In this document: piece by piece, positions 1-9,078 of the stretch
Numbering within the stretch: the stretch's first letter is position 1
Layout: each line of letters opens with the position of its first letter
Assembly (NCBI RefSeq): GCF_029223285.1
Contig: NZ_JARHUJ010000005.1
Span: 434,001-498,000 of the forward strand
From: Paraflavitalea sp. CAU 1676
GTDB taxonomy: Bacteria > Bacteroidota > Bacteroidia > Chitinophagales > Chitinophagaceae
Length of the DNA stretch: 64,000 bases
Direction of reading: 5' to 3'
Notes under the pieces: generated by a model
Seen by the model: the letters and a program-made list of their open reading frames with translations, nothing else
What the model was told of the DNA's origin: nothing
Databases searched by the model: none
Translations under genes and position numbers: made by a program

Positions 1-2785
1 AATTCTTGCCGGTAGCTTCCGATAAAGCTATTTCGCAAGTCTTCGAGCTGGAGTAATACCCATCGTAATTGCATAGGTTCACTTCCGCCGCTTCGGGGGC
101 AGTGGCAGATTTAGTCAATTCGGGAAACAGGAATCCACGATCGCCCGCCATTCCGCAGCAACCGGCATGTACCGGTACTTTCACTTCATGCGCTAGCTGC
201 TGTGCAATTTTCAGGAACATCGTTTCCTGTCCCGTTTTTTGTAATGTACACACGGGGTGCAATACAATGCTTTGCTTTTTGGTACGTATGGGTGCTGCCG
301 GCAACAGGTAGTCGGCCATGAAGTCGACCGTGTCGAGCAGGGTGAGTGCATCGAATTTTGCCTTGTTTTCTTCGCTGAGTTGGTTGCGGCAATTGCGGAT
401 GGTATAGGTACAGGAGCTGAGATCGAGCACCACGGGGTAGCTGCCCTTCGCTGTCCAGTTGTACAGACGTGCTACCGTTTCATTGGCGGTGTGTATGAAT
501 GCCTGGTTGAATCCTTTGGAAGAGAATATCTGTCCGCAGCAAGCACTTTCCAGTTTGTCCGGTATGATCATTTTTATACCGCTTTTGGCGGCTACGTTTA
601 CCATCGTTTCGGCGATGGTCTTTTTATGGGTGGTGGAACCTCCCATAGTTCTATTGATACAGGTCGTGAAATACACAACTGTTTTTGGTGCCTGTACGGT
701 GTTGGCCAGTTTACGGGCAACGCCAATGGAAGAGGGAACTAATTGGTTTGACCAAAGCGGCGTGGCCGGTACTACTTTCTTCAATCCCTTGGTTACCCGC
801 AATACCGTGTTTTTGCCCAGCAGGCGATTGACCAGCGCGGCCGACCTCAATCCTACACTAACACTGGCAGCTACGGTTCCAAAGTTCTTCGCGACCCGCA
901 TGGCCGCGGCATTGGCCGTTTTATCATGGTTCTCATTACGCAGTCTTTTTACCAGCGTGCCTGTGTTGATGTGTACAGGGCAGGCTTCGGCACATAGTCC
1001 GTCGACGGCGCAGGTGGAGAGTCCGTCGTATTGGTATTGATCTAGTAATAGATCGTATTCTTTTTTATTGCCGTTCTCGCGCATCAACGCCAGTTCGCGG
1101 CGCGCCACGATCCTTCGGCGGGGCGTCATGGTGAGGTCACGGCTGGGGCATTTGTGTTCGCAGAAGCCGCACTCGATACATTTGTCTACTTCCTCTTCCA
1201 CGCCGGGCAGGGCCTTGAGGTGTTGTATATGTGCCTGGGCATCACTATTGATCAGTACGCCGGGATTCAACAGGTTCTTAGGGTCGGCCTGCTGCTTCAG
1301 CGTTTTCATGATGCGGTAGATATCGGGCCCCCACTCCGTTTCCACAAAGGGTGCCATATTTCGGCCGGTACCATGTTCGGCTTTCAGCGCTCCCTGGTAT
1401 TGGCGGGTTACCAATTGTACTACTTCGCGGATGAACGCATCATATCGTTCTATCTCTGCGGGTGTATTGAATGATTGGGTTACTACAAAATGGATGTTAC
1501 CATCTTTGGCGTGGCCGAATATGATGGCATCGTGGTAACCATATTTGTCGAACAATACCTGGAGGTTGAGGATGGCATTGCCGAGTTGCGCCACGGGCAC
1601 TGCAATGTCTTCGAGGATAACTGTCGTGCCGCTTTTGCGCATGGCGCCTACCGATGGGAACATGCCCTTGCGGATCTTCCAGAGAAATGCCTGTTCGGCA
1701 GGATCGCTGGTGAATTTAGGTGCTATGGCAAACAGGCTGTCCGGCAGCAGCTCGAGGAATTTCTCATTCTTGCGCTGCACTTCTTCTTTGGTGAAGCCCT
1801 GGTATTCGGTCAGCAGGGCTACGCCGGTAGGTGGCAATGCGGCGAGTATTTCGGGTATGCCGGGTAAATGGGCTACGGAGCGTAAAGAGGCATTGTCCAT
1901 CAGTTCCACCGCTTCCGCACCTGATGCGATGAGTGGCTCGATGGCGCTGCAGGCTTGTTGTATATCGGTGAAGCAGAGCAGTGCCGTTGATTTTTCCGGA
2001 TAATCGGGCACGGTGTGCAACACTGCTTCGGATATGAAGCCGAGGGTGCCTTCGGCCCCTACGAGCAGATGCGCCATGATATCCAGTGGTAGCTCATAAT
2101 CTATCATCGCATTCACCGAGTATCCTACCGTATTCTTGGTTTTGTATTTGCTCCGGATGAGTTCGAAAAGTTGCGGACTGGCGAGTATTTCATGTCGCAA
2201 GGCCGTGAGGCTGGCCGCAAGGGCCGGACATTCACGCATGAAGCGTTCATAATCTGCCGCCACTTCTGTTGTAAAAGTAGCGCCATTGGGCAGCATAAAG
2301 CGTATATGCTGGACGGTATGGTAGGAGTTCTTTTGTACGCCGCAGCACATGCCGCTGGCATTGTTGGAGATGATGCCGCCCATCATGGCCGAGTTGATAC
2401 TGGCTGGATCGGGACCTATCTTGCGGGCGTGTTTTTTAAGGTAGGCATTCACCATGCCGCCGGTGATGCCGGGTTGCACACGCACGAAGGCGCCATTCTC
2501 TTCAATGCGGATCGTGTTCCAGAACTTGCTGAGGTCGACCAGGATGCCATCGGTGATGGATTGCCCGGAAAGACTGGTGCCTGCGGTGCGAAAGGTGAGG
2601 GGAATAGTATGCCGGTGCGAAAAGGCGAACAGGGCGCGTATCTCTTCTTCCGATACCGGGTTGACGACTGCTTTGGGACGCAGCGAATAGAAGCCTGCGT
2701 CGGCCGCAAAGGTTACCAGGTCGATCAGCTTACAACGAATGCGTTCCTTGGGCAATATGGCCTGTAGCGCTACCTCAATGTTCAT
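1..2785 (-). CDS. FAD-binding and (Fe-S)-binding oxidoreductase, D-lactate dehydrogenase type (3' end outside window)
   Basis: Translating the minus strand from the ATG at 2785 gives an uninterrupted frame to the window edge (about 928 residues; the C-terminus is missing). The N-terminus carries an FAD-binding type 4 domain with motifs FRTAGTSLSGQ and PDPASINSAMMGGI. A FAD-oxidase C domain follows, with GHAKDGNIHF and KAEHGTGRN. A two-cluster ferredoxin region comes next (CIECGFCEHKCP near residue 533, then CAVDGLCAEACP), followed by cysteine-rich CCG-type segments (ESACCGQIF, HAGCCGMAGD). This order is that of the large fused D-lactate or glycolate dehydrogenases, which pass electrons to the respiratory chain at the inner face of the membrane. 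The exact 2-hydroxy acid is not determined. A good promoter lies just upstream (2810-2841). Confidence 0.9.
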   Translation of the reverse strand, partial: MNIEVALQAILPKERIRCKLIDLVTFAADAGFYSLRPKAVVNPVSEEEIRALFAFSHRHTIPLTFRTAGTSLSGQSITDGILVDLSKFWNTIRIEENGAFVRVQPGITGGMVNAYLKKHARKIGPDPASINSAMMGGIISNNASGMCCGVQKNSYHTVQHIRFMLPNGATFTTEVAADYERFMRECPALAASLTALRHEILASPQLFELIRSKYKTKNTVGYSVNAMIDYELPLDIMAHLLVGAEGTLGFISEAVLHTVPDYPEKSTALLCFTDIQQACSAIEPLIASGAEAVELMDNASLRSVAHLPGIPEILAALPPTGVALLTEYQGFTKEEVQRKNEKFLELLPDSLFAIAPKFTSDPAEQAFLWKIRKGMFPSVGAMRKSGTTVILEDIAVPVAQLGNAILNLQVLFDKYGYHDAIIFGHAKDGNIHFVVTQSFNTPAEIERYDAFIREVVQLVTRQYQGALKAEHGTGRNMAPFVETEWGPDIYRIMKTLKQQADPKNLLNPGVLINSDAQAHIQHLKALPGVEEEVDKCIECGFCEHKCPSRDLTMTPRRRIVARRELALMRENGNKKEYDLLLDQYQYDGLSTCAVDGLCAEACPVHINTGTLVKRLRNENHDKTANAAAMRVAKNFGTVAASVSVGLRSAALVNRLLGKNTVLRVTKGLKKVVPATPLWSNQLVPSSIGVARKLANTVQAPKTVVYFTTCINRTMGGSTTHKKTIAETMVNVAAKSGIKMIIPDKLESACCGQIFSSKGFNQAFIHTANETVARLYNWTAKGSYPVVLDLSSCTYTIRNCRNQLSEENKAKFDALTLLDTVDFMADYLLPAAPIRTKKQSIVLHPVCTLQKTGQETMFLKIAQQLAHEVKVPVHAGCCGMAGDRGFLFPELTKSATAPEAAEVNLCNYDGYYSSSKTCEIALSEATGKN

Positions 2786-2809
2786 AATGGTTCAGATTGG
2801 TGACCGACG

Positions 2810-2841
2810 CAAATGTAAGGTACAACATTGCGAGTGGCCAA
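2810..2841 (-). promoter_or_regulatory. Bacteroidota-type promoter for the FAD/Fe-S oxidase
   Basis: Read on the minus strand, TTG (2841-2839) is followed after 21 nt by TACATTTG (2817-2810), which fits the Bacteroidota -33/-7 consensus TTG...TAnnTTTG. It lies about 25 nt upstream of the ATG at 2785. Beyond it, the stretch to 3099 holds no convincing gene. Confidence 0.6.
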
Positions 2842-3099
2842 GGGATTGGCGGCCAATTGCACCATAATCTATTCGTAATCAACGATGGTTGCGGGTTCGT
2901 TATGGGATGGGGCGCAAACGGGTCGGTAAATCAGGAGCAGCACGAAAAAAGACGCAGGGGGAATTGGCCGGCCTTCCGTTGAAATAGAAATGCTGTCTTG
3001 GGGCTGAGCACTTGAACCTGCAAACCTTCCTACGGTTTTTTTGAATAGCATGGCGGTTATGACGAGGTGCTTATTGTGAATATCGCAGTGATAGTTGCA

Positions 3100-3564
3100 C
3101 TATTCGCATTTTACGGGAGACAGTTTGATGATGCCATCAAAGTTCAGTGTTTTTAAATCTTTGAACCGTACTCTGTCATTTTCTGTAACCGACTCTCCAT
3201 ACCCTTCAACGAATGTGCCATTGACCAGTTTAAAGGCAACCTGCCTTTCGGATGCCTGCCCTTCGGAAATGAAGGAATAGTTGGCAACAAACAGGCTGTC
3301 CTGCATGTGGCCCTGGATGGTGCCTTTGTTTTGGTCTTTGCCATCGAGTTTATATACCAGTACTCCGGTGATATTGTCTTTAATATGCAGCAGGCGCAGG
3401 ATCACGGTATCGGCCTTGCTGGCATATTGATAGCAGCTCATTACGCTTTCTTTTTCTTCCTGTTTGGTGGAATCTGTTTTAACCTCTTCTTTGGGGGAGC
3501 TATTGGAGGCGCAGGAGGCTAAGAAAATGCAGGTAATGACTGTTGCGGTAAGTTTCATCGACAT
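3100..3564 (-). CDS. small lipoprotein of unknown function
   Basis: A 154-residue protein with a lipoprotein signal: a short hydrophobic stretch ends in the lipobox LASC, and the mature protein would start CASNSSPKEE. A Lys/Glu-rich linker follows, and then a beta-rich domain with regularly spaced strands (TGVLVYKL, DSLFVANYSF, RQVAFKLV). It would be anchored in the cell envelope. A second Met at residue 3 is an equally good start. A -7 box TATATTTG on the minus strand (3617-3610) supports a separate promoter. I do not recognise the family. The domain resembles the compact beta-sheet lipoproteins common in Bacteroidota, but no function follows from it. Confidence 0.75.
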   Translation of the reverse strand: MSMKLTATVITCIFLASCASNSSPKEEVKTDSTKQEEKESVMSCYQYASKADTVILRLLHIKDNITGVLVYKLDGKDQNKGTIQGHMQDSLFVANYSFISEGQASERQVAFKLVNGTFVEGYGESVTENDRVRFKDLKTLNFDGIIKLSPVKCE

Positions 3565-3649
3565 GATTTGCTATTGAATTAAGAATATTGGACCAGCTTT
3601 AATGCGGGTCAAATATAGGTATTTGTAAGGGAGCCGTCGGTTTGCCTGA

Positions 3650-4483
3650 TTATGCTTTGGCAGTGGCGTACACGGAGAATTCATGGATCTTCCGGTAGAT
3701 TTTACGGCGTGTAATGATGGTGGGGCCTTCCTGCCGGTTGGTATATGGTTCGTCGAGGGTATACAACAGGTCGAAAAAATATTTACCAGGGCGGGTGAAA
3801 CGATAGGTGCGGCAATGTTCTTTCAGAGGTGTCCAGGCGGTAGCAGCCGCACCGCTCTGCAGGGGATGGGGCGCGGCAGTGGTGTCGCAGAACCTGCCGT
3901 CGATGTTTTTGGGGTAATGGGCCGCCCAACGGTCGCGCCCAATTTGTTCATGCAGCTTGCCAAAGAAGAAAGCAGGGTTGGGATAACTGAGGATGGTATA
4001 CTGGCTTTTGTTGGTGATATTAAAAGCTGCTTTGTTGCCGGGACTGGTGGTTTCAATCGGGGCAAACTGCAGGTGGTCTGCCTCTTTTTGATAAATGAGG
4101 GTTTTGACCTCTTTGATAAAGTCGTTGGAAGCTGTAGCGCTGAGATACAGGAATATCTCTACCCGTGCTGTGGAGGAATCAATGAGCAGGGTGTCGGATA
4201 CCTGTTCGTCTTTTTCACCGGAAAGGTGGATGGTCGTCATGTATTGCCCGGTTTGAAGCCGTTCGTTGTGTTGGTATAGGTTTGAATTATTATACCGGCC
4301 GTCTTTGCGGAAGTTGTTGTAGTTGAAGCTGATGACGGAGTTGCCGGCCTGAGCGATGTTGAACTGCAGCAGATTGGTCCTTTTGACCCCTGTATCGGTG
4401 ATGAGCGTGATGGTGACCTGTGGCTGCGCCAGTGAGCTGTTGAGAAAGGCGAGGAAGAGGAGGATCGTCAGGCAATATCTCAT
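3650..4483 (-). CDS. secreted protein of unknown function
   Basis: 277 residues with a clear signal peptide (MRYCLTILLFLAFLNSSLAQ), so it is exported to the periplasm or beyond. The remainder is beta-rich, with no motif I can name. Its C-terminal part (residues about 170-275) has several aromatic and basic residues and one Cys pair (FCDTT, EHCRTY) that could form a disulfide. It has its own promoter (4500-4530) and runs opposite to the GH97 gene next to it. No operon partner is evident: the lipoprotein downstream on the same strand has its own promoter. Confidence 0.7.
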   Translation of the reverse strand: MRYCLTILLFLAFLNSSLAQPQVTITLITDTGVKRTNLLQFNIAQAGNSVISFNYNNFRKDGRYNNSNLYQHNERLQTGQYMTTIHLSGEKDEQVSDTLLIDSSTARVEIFLYLSATASNDFIKEVKTLIYQKEADHLQFAPIETTSPGNKAAFNITNKSQYTILSYPNPAFFFGKLHEQIGRDRWAAHYPKNIDGRFCDTTAAPHPLQSGAAATAWTPLKEHCRTYRFTRPGKYFFDLLYTLDEPYTNRQEGPTIITRRKIYRKIHEFSVYATAKA

Positions 4484-4499
4484 GCTTAGGGGTTGTATT

Positions 4500-4530
4500 C
4501 AAATTTACCGCTATTTAAGCTGCTTTTCAA
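4500..4530 (-). promoter_or_regulatory. promoter of the secreted protein at 3650-4483
   Basis: On the minus strand TTG (4530-4528), a 20-nt spacer and TAAATTTG (4507-4500) form a textbook Bacteroidota promoter. The -7 box ends 16 nt upstream of the ATG at 4483. Confidence 0.65.
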
Positions 4531-4619
4531 TAAGTTTAAATCCGCTCATTCCTGGTTAATATCCTACCAATCCATGTTGAAAGGCTGGTGTAAATTGGCG
4601 GTTCTTAAAAGGAATCTCC

Positions 4620-6614
4620 ATGGTATTAGATCAACAACGCTATTTCGGTAAGCTGACCAGCCTGTTTATTGCTTTGTTCTTTTGTGTGGCTGTGGCCCAG
4701 GCTGCCGATCATGAACTGCGCTCACCCGATGGAAATATTGTGATTAAGGTAAGTGCCGGCGGTACGATCACCTGGAGTGTGGTGTACAGGAATGAAGTTA
4801 TTTTAAAGCCGTCGGTTATTTCCATTACTACCAACGGTGAGGTATTTCCCGGCGTCAAAACAAAGCTGCTGAAGCAGTCTGCTACGGCCAATGCAGATAC
4901 TATCTTTTCTGTGGTGCCTGTAAAGAACAGTCGCATCCCCAATACGTATAGGCAGCTGAGGCTTTCGTTTTCGGGTGGTATCGCGCTTACATTCCGTGCT
5001 TTCAACAATGGGGTTGCTTATCGTTTTGAGCTGGATAAAAAGGACGCATCTGTTAAGGTCGATCAGGAAACGGTTAGCTTTCAACTCGATCCGTCCAATC
5101 AGGCCTGGTGGCCCGATGAGAGCAATCCGGAATTCATTTCTCACTATGAGGCATTGTTCAGCAAAAAACAACTCGATACCATTCCGCCACAGAAATATGC
5201 TTACCTGCCTTTGTACCAAACAACTCCTGCCGGCACTAAGGTGGTGATCTCCGAGTCGGATCTATATGATTATCCTAATCTCTTCCTGACACCCAAAGGT
5301 GGCGGCAAGCTGGAAGGCGTATTTCCGCCGGCTGTATTGAAGAGTTTTGTAGCGCCGCGTACCGACCGCCGCGAAGTGCTCGCCGAGAAAGCGGCTTACA
5401 TCGCCAATACGAATGGGAAAAGAACATTGCCCTGGCGTTTGCTGATGATCGCGCCCGATGATGCCGCTTTGTTGTCGAATGAGTTGGTGTTTCAACTGGC
5501 TTCGCCCGTTGTTGCTGGTGACTTCAGTTGGATCAAACCCGGCAAAGTGGCCTGGGATTGGTACAATGCCAATAACCTGTTTGGCGTAAACTTCGAATCG
5601 GGCATCAACAACGACACTTACAAATACTATATAGATTTTGCTGCCCGTTTCGGGCTGGACTATGTGATCCTCGATGAAGGCTGGTCGCGTACCACTACCG
5701 ACGTCAGTGCGCCGCGCAAAGGCATCGATGTACCTGAGCTGGTACGCTATGGGGCCGGCAAAGGTGTAGGTATCATCCTGTGGAGCCTGTGGCGGCCCAT
5801 TGATGAGAAGATGGATTCTGTACTCGATCGTTTTGTGGAGTGGGGCGTTAAAGGGATCAAGGTCGACTTCATACAGCGAGCCGATCAATACACTGTAAAC
5901 TGGTACGAGCGTGTGGCCAGGGCTTGTTTCGACAGAAAGTTACTGGTAGATTATCATGGTGCATACAAACCCGTTGGGCTTAACAGAAAGTATCCCAACG
6001 TCATCAATTACGAAGGTGTGAAAGGATTGGAGAATAATAAGTGGGCCGATTACATCACCCCCGAGCACAACCTTACGCTTCCTTTTACAAGAATGACAGC
6101 AGGGCCGATGGACTATACTCCTGGCGCCATGCGCAATTCGGTGAAGAAGGGATTCCAGGTGTCGTTCAATGAGCCCATGAGCCGCGGTACCCGAGCTCAC
6201 CAGGCTGCTATGTATGTGATGTATGAAGCACCTTTGCAGATGCTCGCAGAAACGCCTTCGCTTTACCTCTTGGATACAGTCTTTACCTGCTTCATTGCTG
6301 GCATACCCACTACCTGGAATAAGACGGTGCCTTTGGCCGGTAAGATTGGCTCCTATGCAGCTGTTGCCCGCCAGCATGGTGACAAATGGTATGTCGGCGC
6401 CATGACCGATTGGGAAGAGCGGACACTGAATGCTACACTCGACTTTTTGCCCGAAGGCAATTACAGGATCGATATCCTCACGGATGGCATCAACGCCGGC
6501 AAATATGCTGTTGACTATAAGATCGAGAGCAGGCAGGTACGTAAGGGCGAGACCATTAAAATGAAAATGGCCTCCGGTGGGGGATGGGTGGCGGTGATCA
6601 GTACGGTGAAGTAA
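4620..6614 (+). CDS. glycoside hydrolase family 97 (SusB family), probably a retaining alpha-galactosidase-type member
   Basis: 664 residues, the usual GH97 length. The order is an N-terminal hydrophobic signal region ending near AQAADHEL, a GH97 N-terminal beta-sandwich (residues about 30-290), a TIM barrel and a C-terminal beta domain. The barrel shows GLDYVILDEGW, VKGIKVDFIQRADQ with Asp416, and NYEGVKGLE with Glu465. In characterised retaining GH97 enzymes the nucleophile is an Asp at the end of the KVDF strand and the acid/base is a Glu about 55 residues later. Both are present here at matching spacing, whereas inverting alpha-glucosidases such as SusB use Glu residues at other positions. 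Retaining alpha-galactoside-like activity is therefore inferred, not proven. It lies 58 nt upstream of the sulfatase and is probably cotranscribed with it. Confidence 0.92.
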   Translation: MVLDQQRYFGKLTSLFIALFFCVAVAQAADHELRSPDGNIVIKVSAGGTITWSVVYRNEVILKPSVISITTNGEVFPGVKTKLLKQSATANADTIFSVVPVKNSRIPNTYRQLRLSFSGGIALTFRAFNNGVAYRFELDKKDASVKVDQETVSFQLDPSNQAWWPDESNPEFISHYEALFSKKQLDTIPPQKYAYLPLYQTTPAGTKVVISESDLYDYPNLFLTPKGGGKLEGVFPPAVLKSFVAPRTDRREVLAEKAAYIANTNGKRTLPWRLLMIAPDDAALLSNELVFQLASPVVAGDFSWIKPGKVAWDWYNANNLFGVNFESGINNDTYKYYIDFAARFGLDYVILDEGWSRTTTDVSAPRKGIDVPELVRYGAGKGVGIILWSLWRPIDEKMDSVLDRFVEWGVKGIKVDFIQRADQYTVNWYERVARACFDRKLLVDYHGAYKPVGLNRKYPNVINYEGVKGLENNKWADYITPEHNLTLPFTRMTAGPMDYTPGAMRNSVKKGFQVSFNEPMSRGTRAHQAAMYVMYEAPLQMLAETPSLYLLDTVFTCFIAGIPTTWNKTVPLAGKIGSYAAVARQHGDKWYVGAMTDWEERTLNATLDFLPEGNYRIDILTDGINAGKYAVDYKIESRQVRKGETIKMKMASGGGWVAVISTVK

Positions 6615-6643
6615 AATTTGTTGGCGGAAATGTAGTCCGGCTG

Positions 6644-6671
6644 GTGTCCTTGTTTATTCAAAACAGGACAC
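6644..6671 (+). promoter_or_regulatory. hairpin abutting the sulfatase start codon
   Basis: GTGTCC (6644-6649) pairs with GGACAC (6666-6671). The stem extends inwards through GTTT/AAAC with small bulges, around an ATTC loop. The hairpin ends one base before the ATG at 6673, and no T-run follows. It looks more like a device that hides the ribosome landing site than a terminator. Function is inferred. Confidence 0.4.
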
Positions 6672-6672
6672 T

Positions 6673-9027
6673 ATGAAACGCACCCTGCGTATGCGGTCGA
6701 TGGCTGTGGCAACGGCATTGACCATTAGTTTTTTATCCTTCGGGCAACAGCCATCTACGCCGCGCATTTTACCAAGACCCGATTTTCATTTTCCCGGCAA
6801 TGTGGGCCGTACCTACCTGGAATCGGATCCGGCACAATTTCCCCAAATGGTGCAGGCGCCCAAGGGGGCTCCGAATATCTTATTGATCCTGCTGGACGAT
6901 GCTGGTTTTGGCCAATTCAGCACCTTTGGCGGGGGCGTGCCATCGCCTACGATGGACAAGCTCGCGGCAGAGGGGTTGCGCTACAATCGTTTTCACACTA
7001 CCGCTTTGTGTTCACCTACACGTGCTGCGCTCATCACCGGCCGTAATCATCATTCGGCTGCGTTTGCAAGCATTACCGAAGTGGCTACGGGCTATGAAGG
7101 ATATACTTGTGTATTGCCCCGGAGTTGTGGCACCGTAGGGGAGGTGTTGAGGCAAAACGGATATTCAACAGCCTGGATCGGCAAAAATCACAATACGCCA
7201 CCCTGGGAGCTAAGTGCTGCAGGGCCGTTTGACCGGTGGGCCAATGGTTTGGGTTTTGATTATTTCTATGGTTTCAATGCAGGCGATATGAACCACTGGA
7301 ATCCTATCCTCTTCGAAAACCGTGATCTTGTGCCGTCGTCCAAAGATCCGGCGTACCACCTTACCACCGACCTGGCCGATCACGCTATAGCCTGGGTGCG
7401 CAAAATGAAAAGCATCGCACCCGATAAACCTTTCTTTCTCTATGTAGCGCCAGGCGCCACCCATGCACCACATCAGGCGCCCAAGTCCTGGATCGATAAA
7501 TTCAAGGGGCAGTTTGATGATGGTTGGGATGCCTACCGGGAAAAGACATTCGAACGGCAAAAGTCCAAAGGCGTTATTCCGGCCGGCACCAAGTTGACGC
7601 CACGACCTGCGAGCCTGCCTGCCTGGAGCTCACTCAATGCCCAACAGAAGAAACTATATGCCCGCATGATGGAGGTATTTGCCGCTTATGGCGCTCAATG
7701 TGACTATGAAATGGGACGCATTGTAGAGGCGGTAAAACAATTGCCGGATGCAGACAATACCATGATCATTTATATCGCAGGAGATAATGGTTCCAGTGCG
7801 GAAGGTGGTCTGGAAGGTTCATTGAATGAGAATCTCTTCTTCAACGGGTTTCCTGAAAAGTGGGAAGATAATTTGAAGGCCTATGATGAGATCGGCGGAC
7901 CTAAACACTTTAATCACTTTACCAGTCAGTGGGCCTGGGCCATGAATACGCCTTTTCAATGGACCAAGCAGGTGGCCAGTCATTTCGGCGGCACCCGCAA
8001 TCCGTTGATCATCGATTGGCCGGCAAAGGTTAAAGATAAAGGTGGCCTGAGAAGTCAGTTTGTGCATACGATCGATATTGTGCCTACTATTTATGAAGTG
8101 TGCAATATAACGGCGCCAGATGTTTTGAATGGTATAGAGCAGAAACCCATTGAAGGGACCAGTTTTGCTTATAGTTTTCCCCGCGATAGTGCTCAGGCAA
8201 AGGACCGTCGCGAAGTTCAGTATTTTGAGTTAGGCGTTAACCGGGGTATGTATAGTCATGGCTGGATGGCCTCTGCGATGTCGTTTGTGCCATGGAATCC
8301 CAATAGGGATAAGTTTGATCCTGACCAGCAGAAGTGGGAACTGTATCATGTTGACGAAGATTTCAGTCAGGCAAACGATCTCGCGGCCAGCAACCCGGAG
8401 AAGCTCCGGCAACTGCAGGATCTGTGGTGGGTAGAGGCGGCGAAATACAACGTTTTGCCGCTCGACTGGCGAGGCACCATTCGCTTCAATGCCGAATTGA
8501 TGGGGCGGCCGAGTCTGATAGGGCATCGTAAGTCGATGACTTATTATCCAGGTACGATTGGCCTTCCTGATGCTGCGTCTCCTCCGATGACGAATAAATC
8601 GTGGACAATTACAGCAGAATTTGAAGTGCCGGCCTCGAATGCCAATGGTATGATCGTTACCCATGGTGGTTTGGAAGGCGGCTATGGATTGTATCTCCGT
8701 GATGGGAAACCGACGTTTGTGTACAATTACCTGGCAGCGGCCCGCCCCACGTTTGCGGGGAAAGCAGCCCTGTCAAAAGGCAAAGTAACCCTGGTGGTCA
8801 ATTTTGCCTATGATGGCGGAGGTTTGGGTAAGGGCGGAACCATCACGATGACGGCCAATGGTAAAGAGGTCGCCAAGGGCCGACTGGAAAAGACGATCCC
8901 TATTCAATTCAGCCTTGGTGAAGGACTGGATATCGGGCAGGATGTAGGTTCGCCGGTCGATTTTACCTATAAAATGCCTTTTGCTTACACCGGGAAGATC
9001 GATAAGGTAACCATTGATCTGAAATAG
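6673..9027 (+). CDS. secreted sulfatase (type I, formylglycine-dependent arylsulfatase family S1)
   Basis: 784 residues with a signal peptide (basic start, hydrophobic core, SFGQQ). The sulfatase domain begins at residue about 65 with the metal-binding motif NILLILLDDAGFG. The activation motif LCSPTRAALITGRN carries Cys113, which an anaerobic or aerobic formylglycine-generating enzyme would convert. Further conserved elements are YIAGDNGSSAEGG and HFGGTRNP. A beta-rich, LamG-like region (about residues 600-784) follows the catalytic part, as in the long arylsulfatase subgroup. It would hydrolyse sulfate esters in the periplasm or outside. The position behind a GH97 gene suggests a sulfated carbohydrate, but the long arylsulfatase group also contains enzymes for small aryl sulfates. 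Confidence 0.93.
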   Translation: MKRTLRMRSMAVATALTISFLSFGQQPSTPRILPRPDFHFPGNVGRTYLESDPAQFPQMVQAPKGAPNILLILLDDAGFGQFSTFGGGVPSPTMDKLAAEGLRYNRFHTTALCSPTRAALITGRNHHSAAFASITEVATGYEGYTCVLPRSCGTVGEVLRQNGYSTAWIGKNHNTPPWELSAAGPFDRWANGLGFDYFYGFNAGDMNHWNPILFENRDLVPSSKDPAYHLTTDLADHAIAWVRKMKSIAPDKPFFLYVAPGATHAPHQAPKSWIDKFKGQFDDGWDAYREKTFERQKSKGVIPAGTKLTPRPASLPAWSSLNAQQKKLYARMMEVFAAYGAQCDYEMGRIVEAVKQLPDADNTMIIYIAGDNGSSAEGGLEGSLNENLFFNGFPEKWEDNLKAYDEIGGPKHFNHFTSQWAWAMNTPFQWTKQVASHFGGTRNPLIIDWPAKVKDKGGLRSQFVHTIDIVPTIYEVCNITAPDVLNGIEQKPIEGTSFAYSFPRDSAQAKDRREVQYFELGVNRGMYSHGWMASAMSFVPWNPNRDKFDPDQQKWELYHVDEDFSQANDLAASNPEKLRQLQDLWWVEAAKYNVLPLDWRGTIRFNAELMGRPSLIGHRKSMTYYPGTIGLPDAASPPMTNKSWTITAEFEVPASNANGMIVTHGGLEGGYGLYLRDGKPTFVYNYLAAARPTFAGKAALSKGKVTLVVNFAYDGGGLGKGGTITMTANGKEVAKGRLEKTIPIQFSLGEGLDIGQDVGSPVDFTYKMPFAYTGKIDKVTIDLK

Positions 9028-9041
9028 TTCGAATAGATAGT

Positions 9042-9075
9042 AAAGCGGCCTCTGTCTTATGATAGAGGCCGCTTT
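9042..9075. terminator. bidirectional terminator between convergent genes
   Basis: AAAGCGGCCTCT (9042-9053) and AGAGGCCGCTTT (9064-9075) form a perfect 12-bp stem with a 10-nt loop. The A/T ends give short T tracts in both directions. It separates the sulfatase from the DUF1254 gene. Confidence 0.8.
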
Positions 9076-9078
9076 GCT

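Noticed and set aside
2869-3051. 60-codon minus-strand frame
   Set aside because: No family resemblance, no promoter of its own, and ordinary length for a chance frame.
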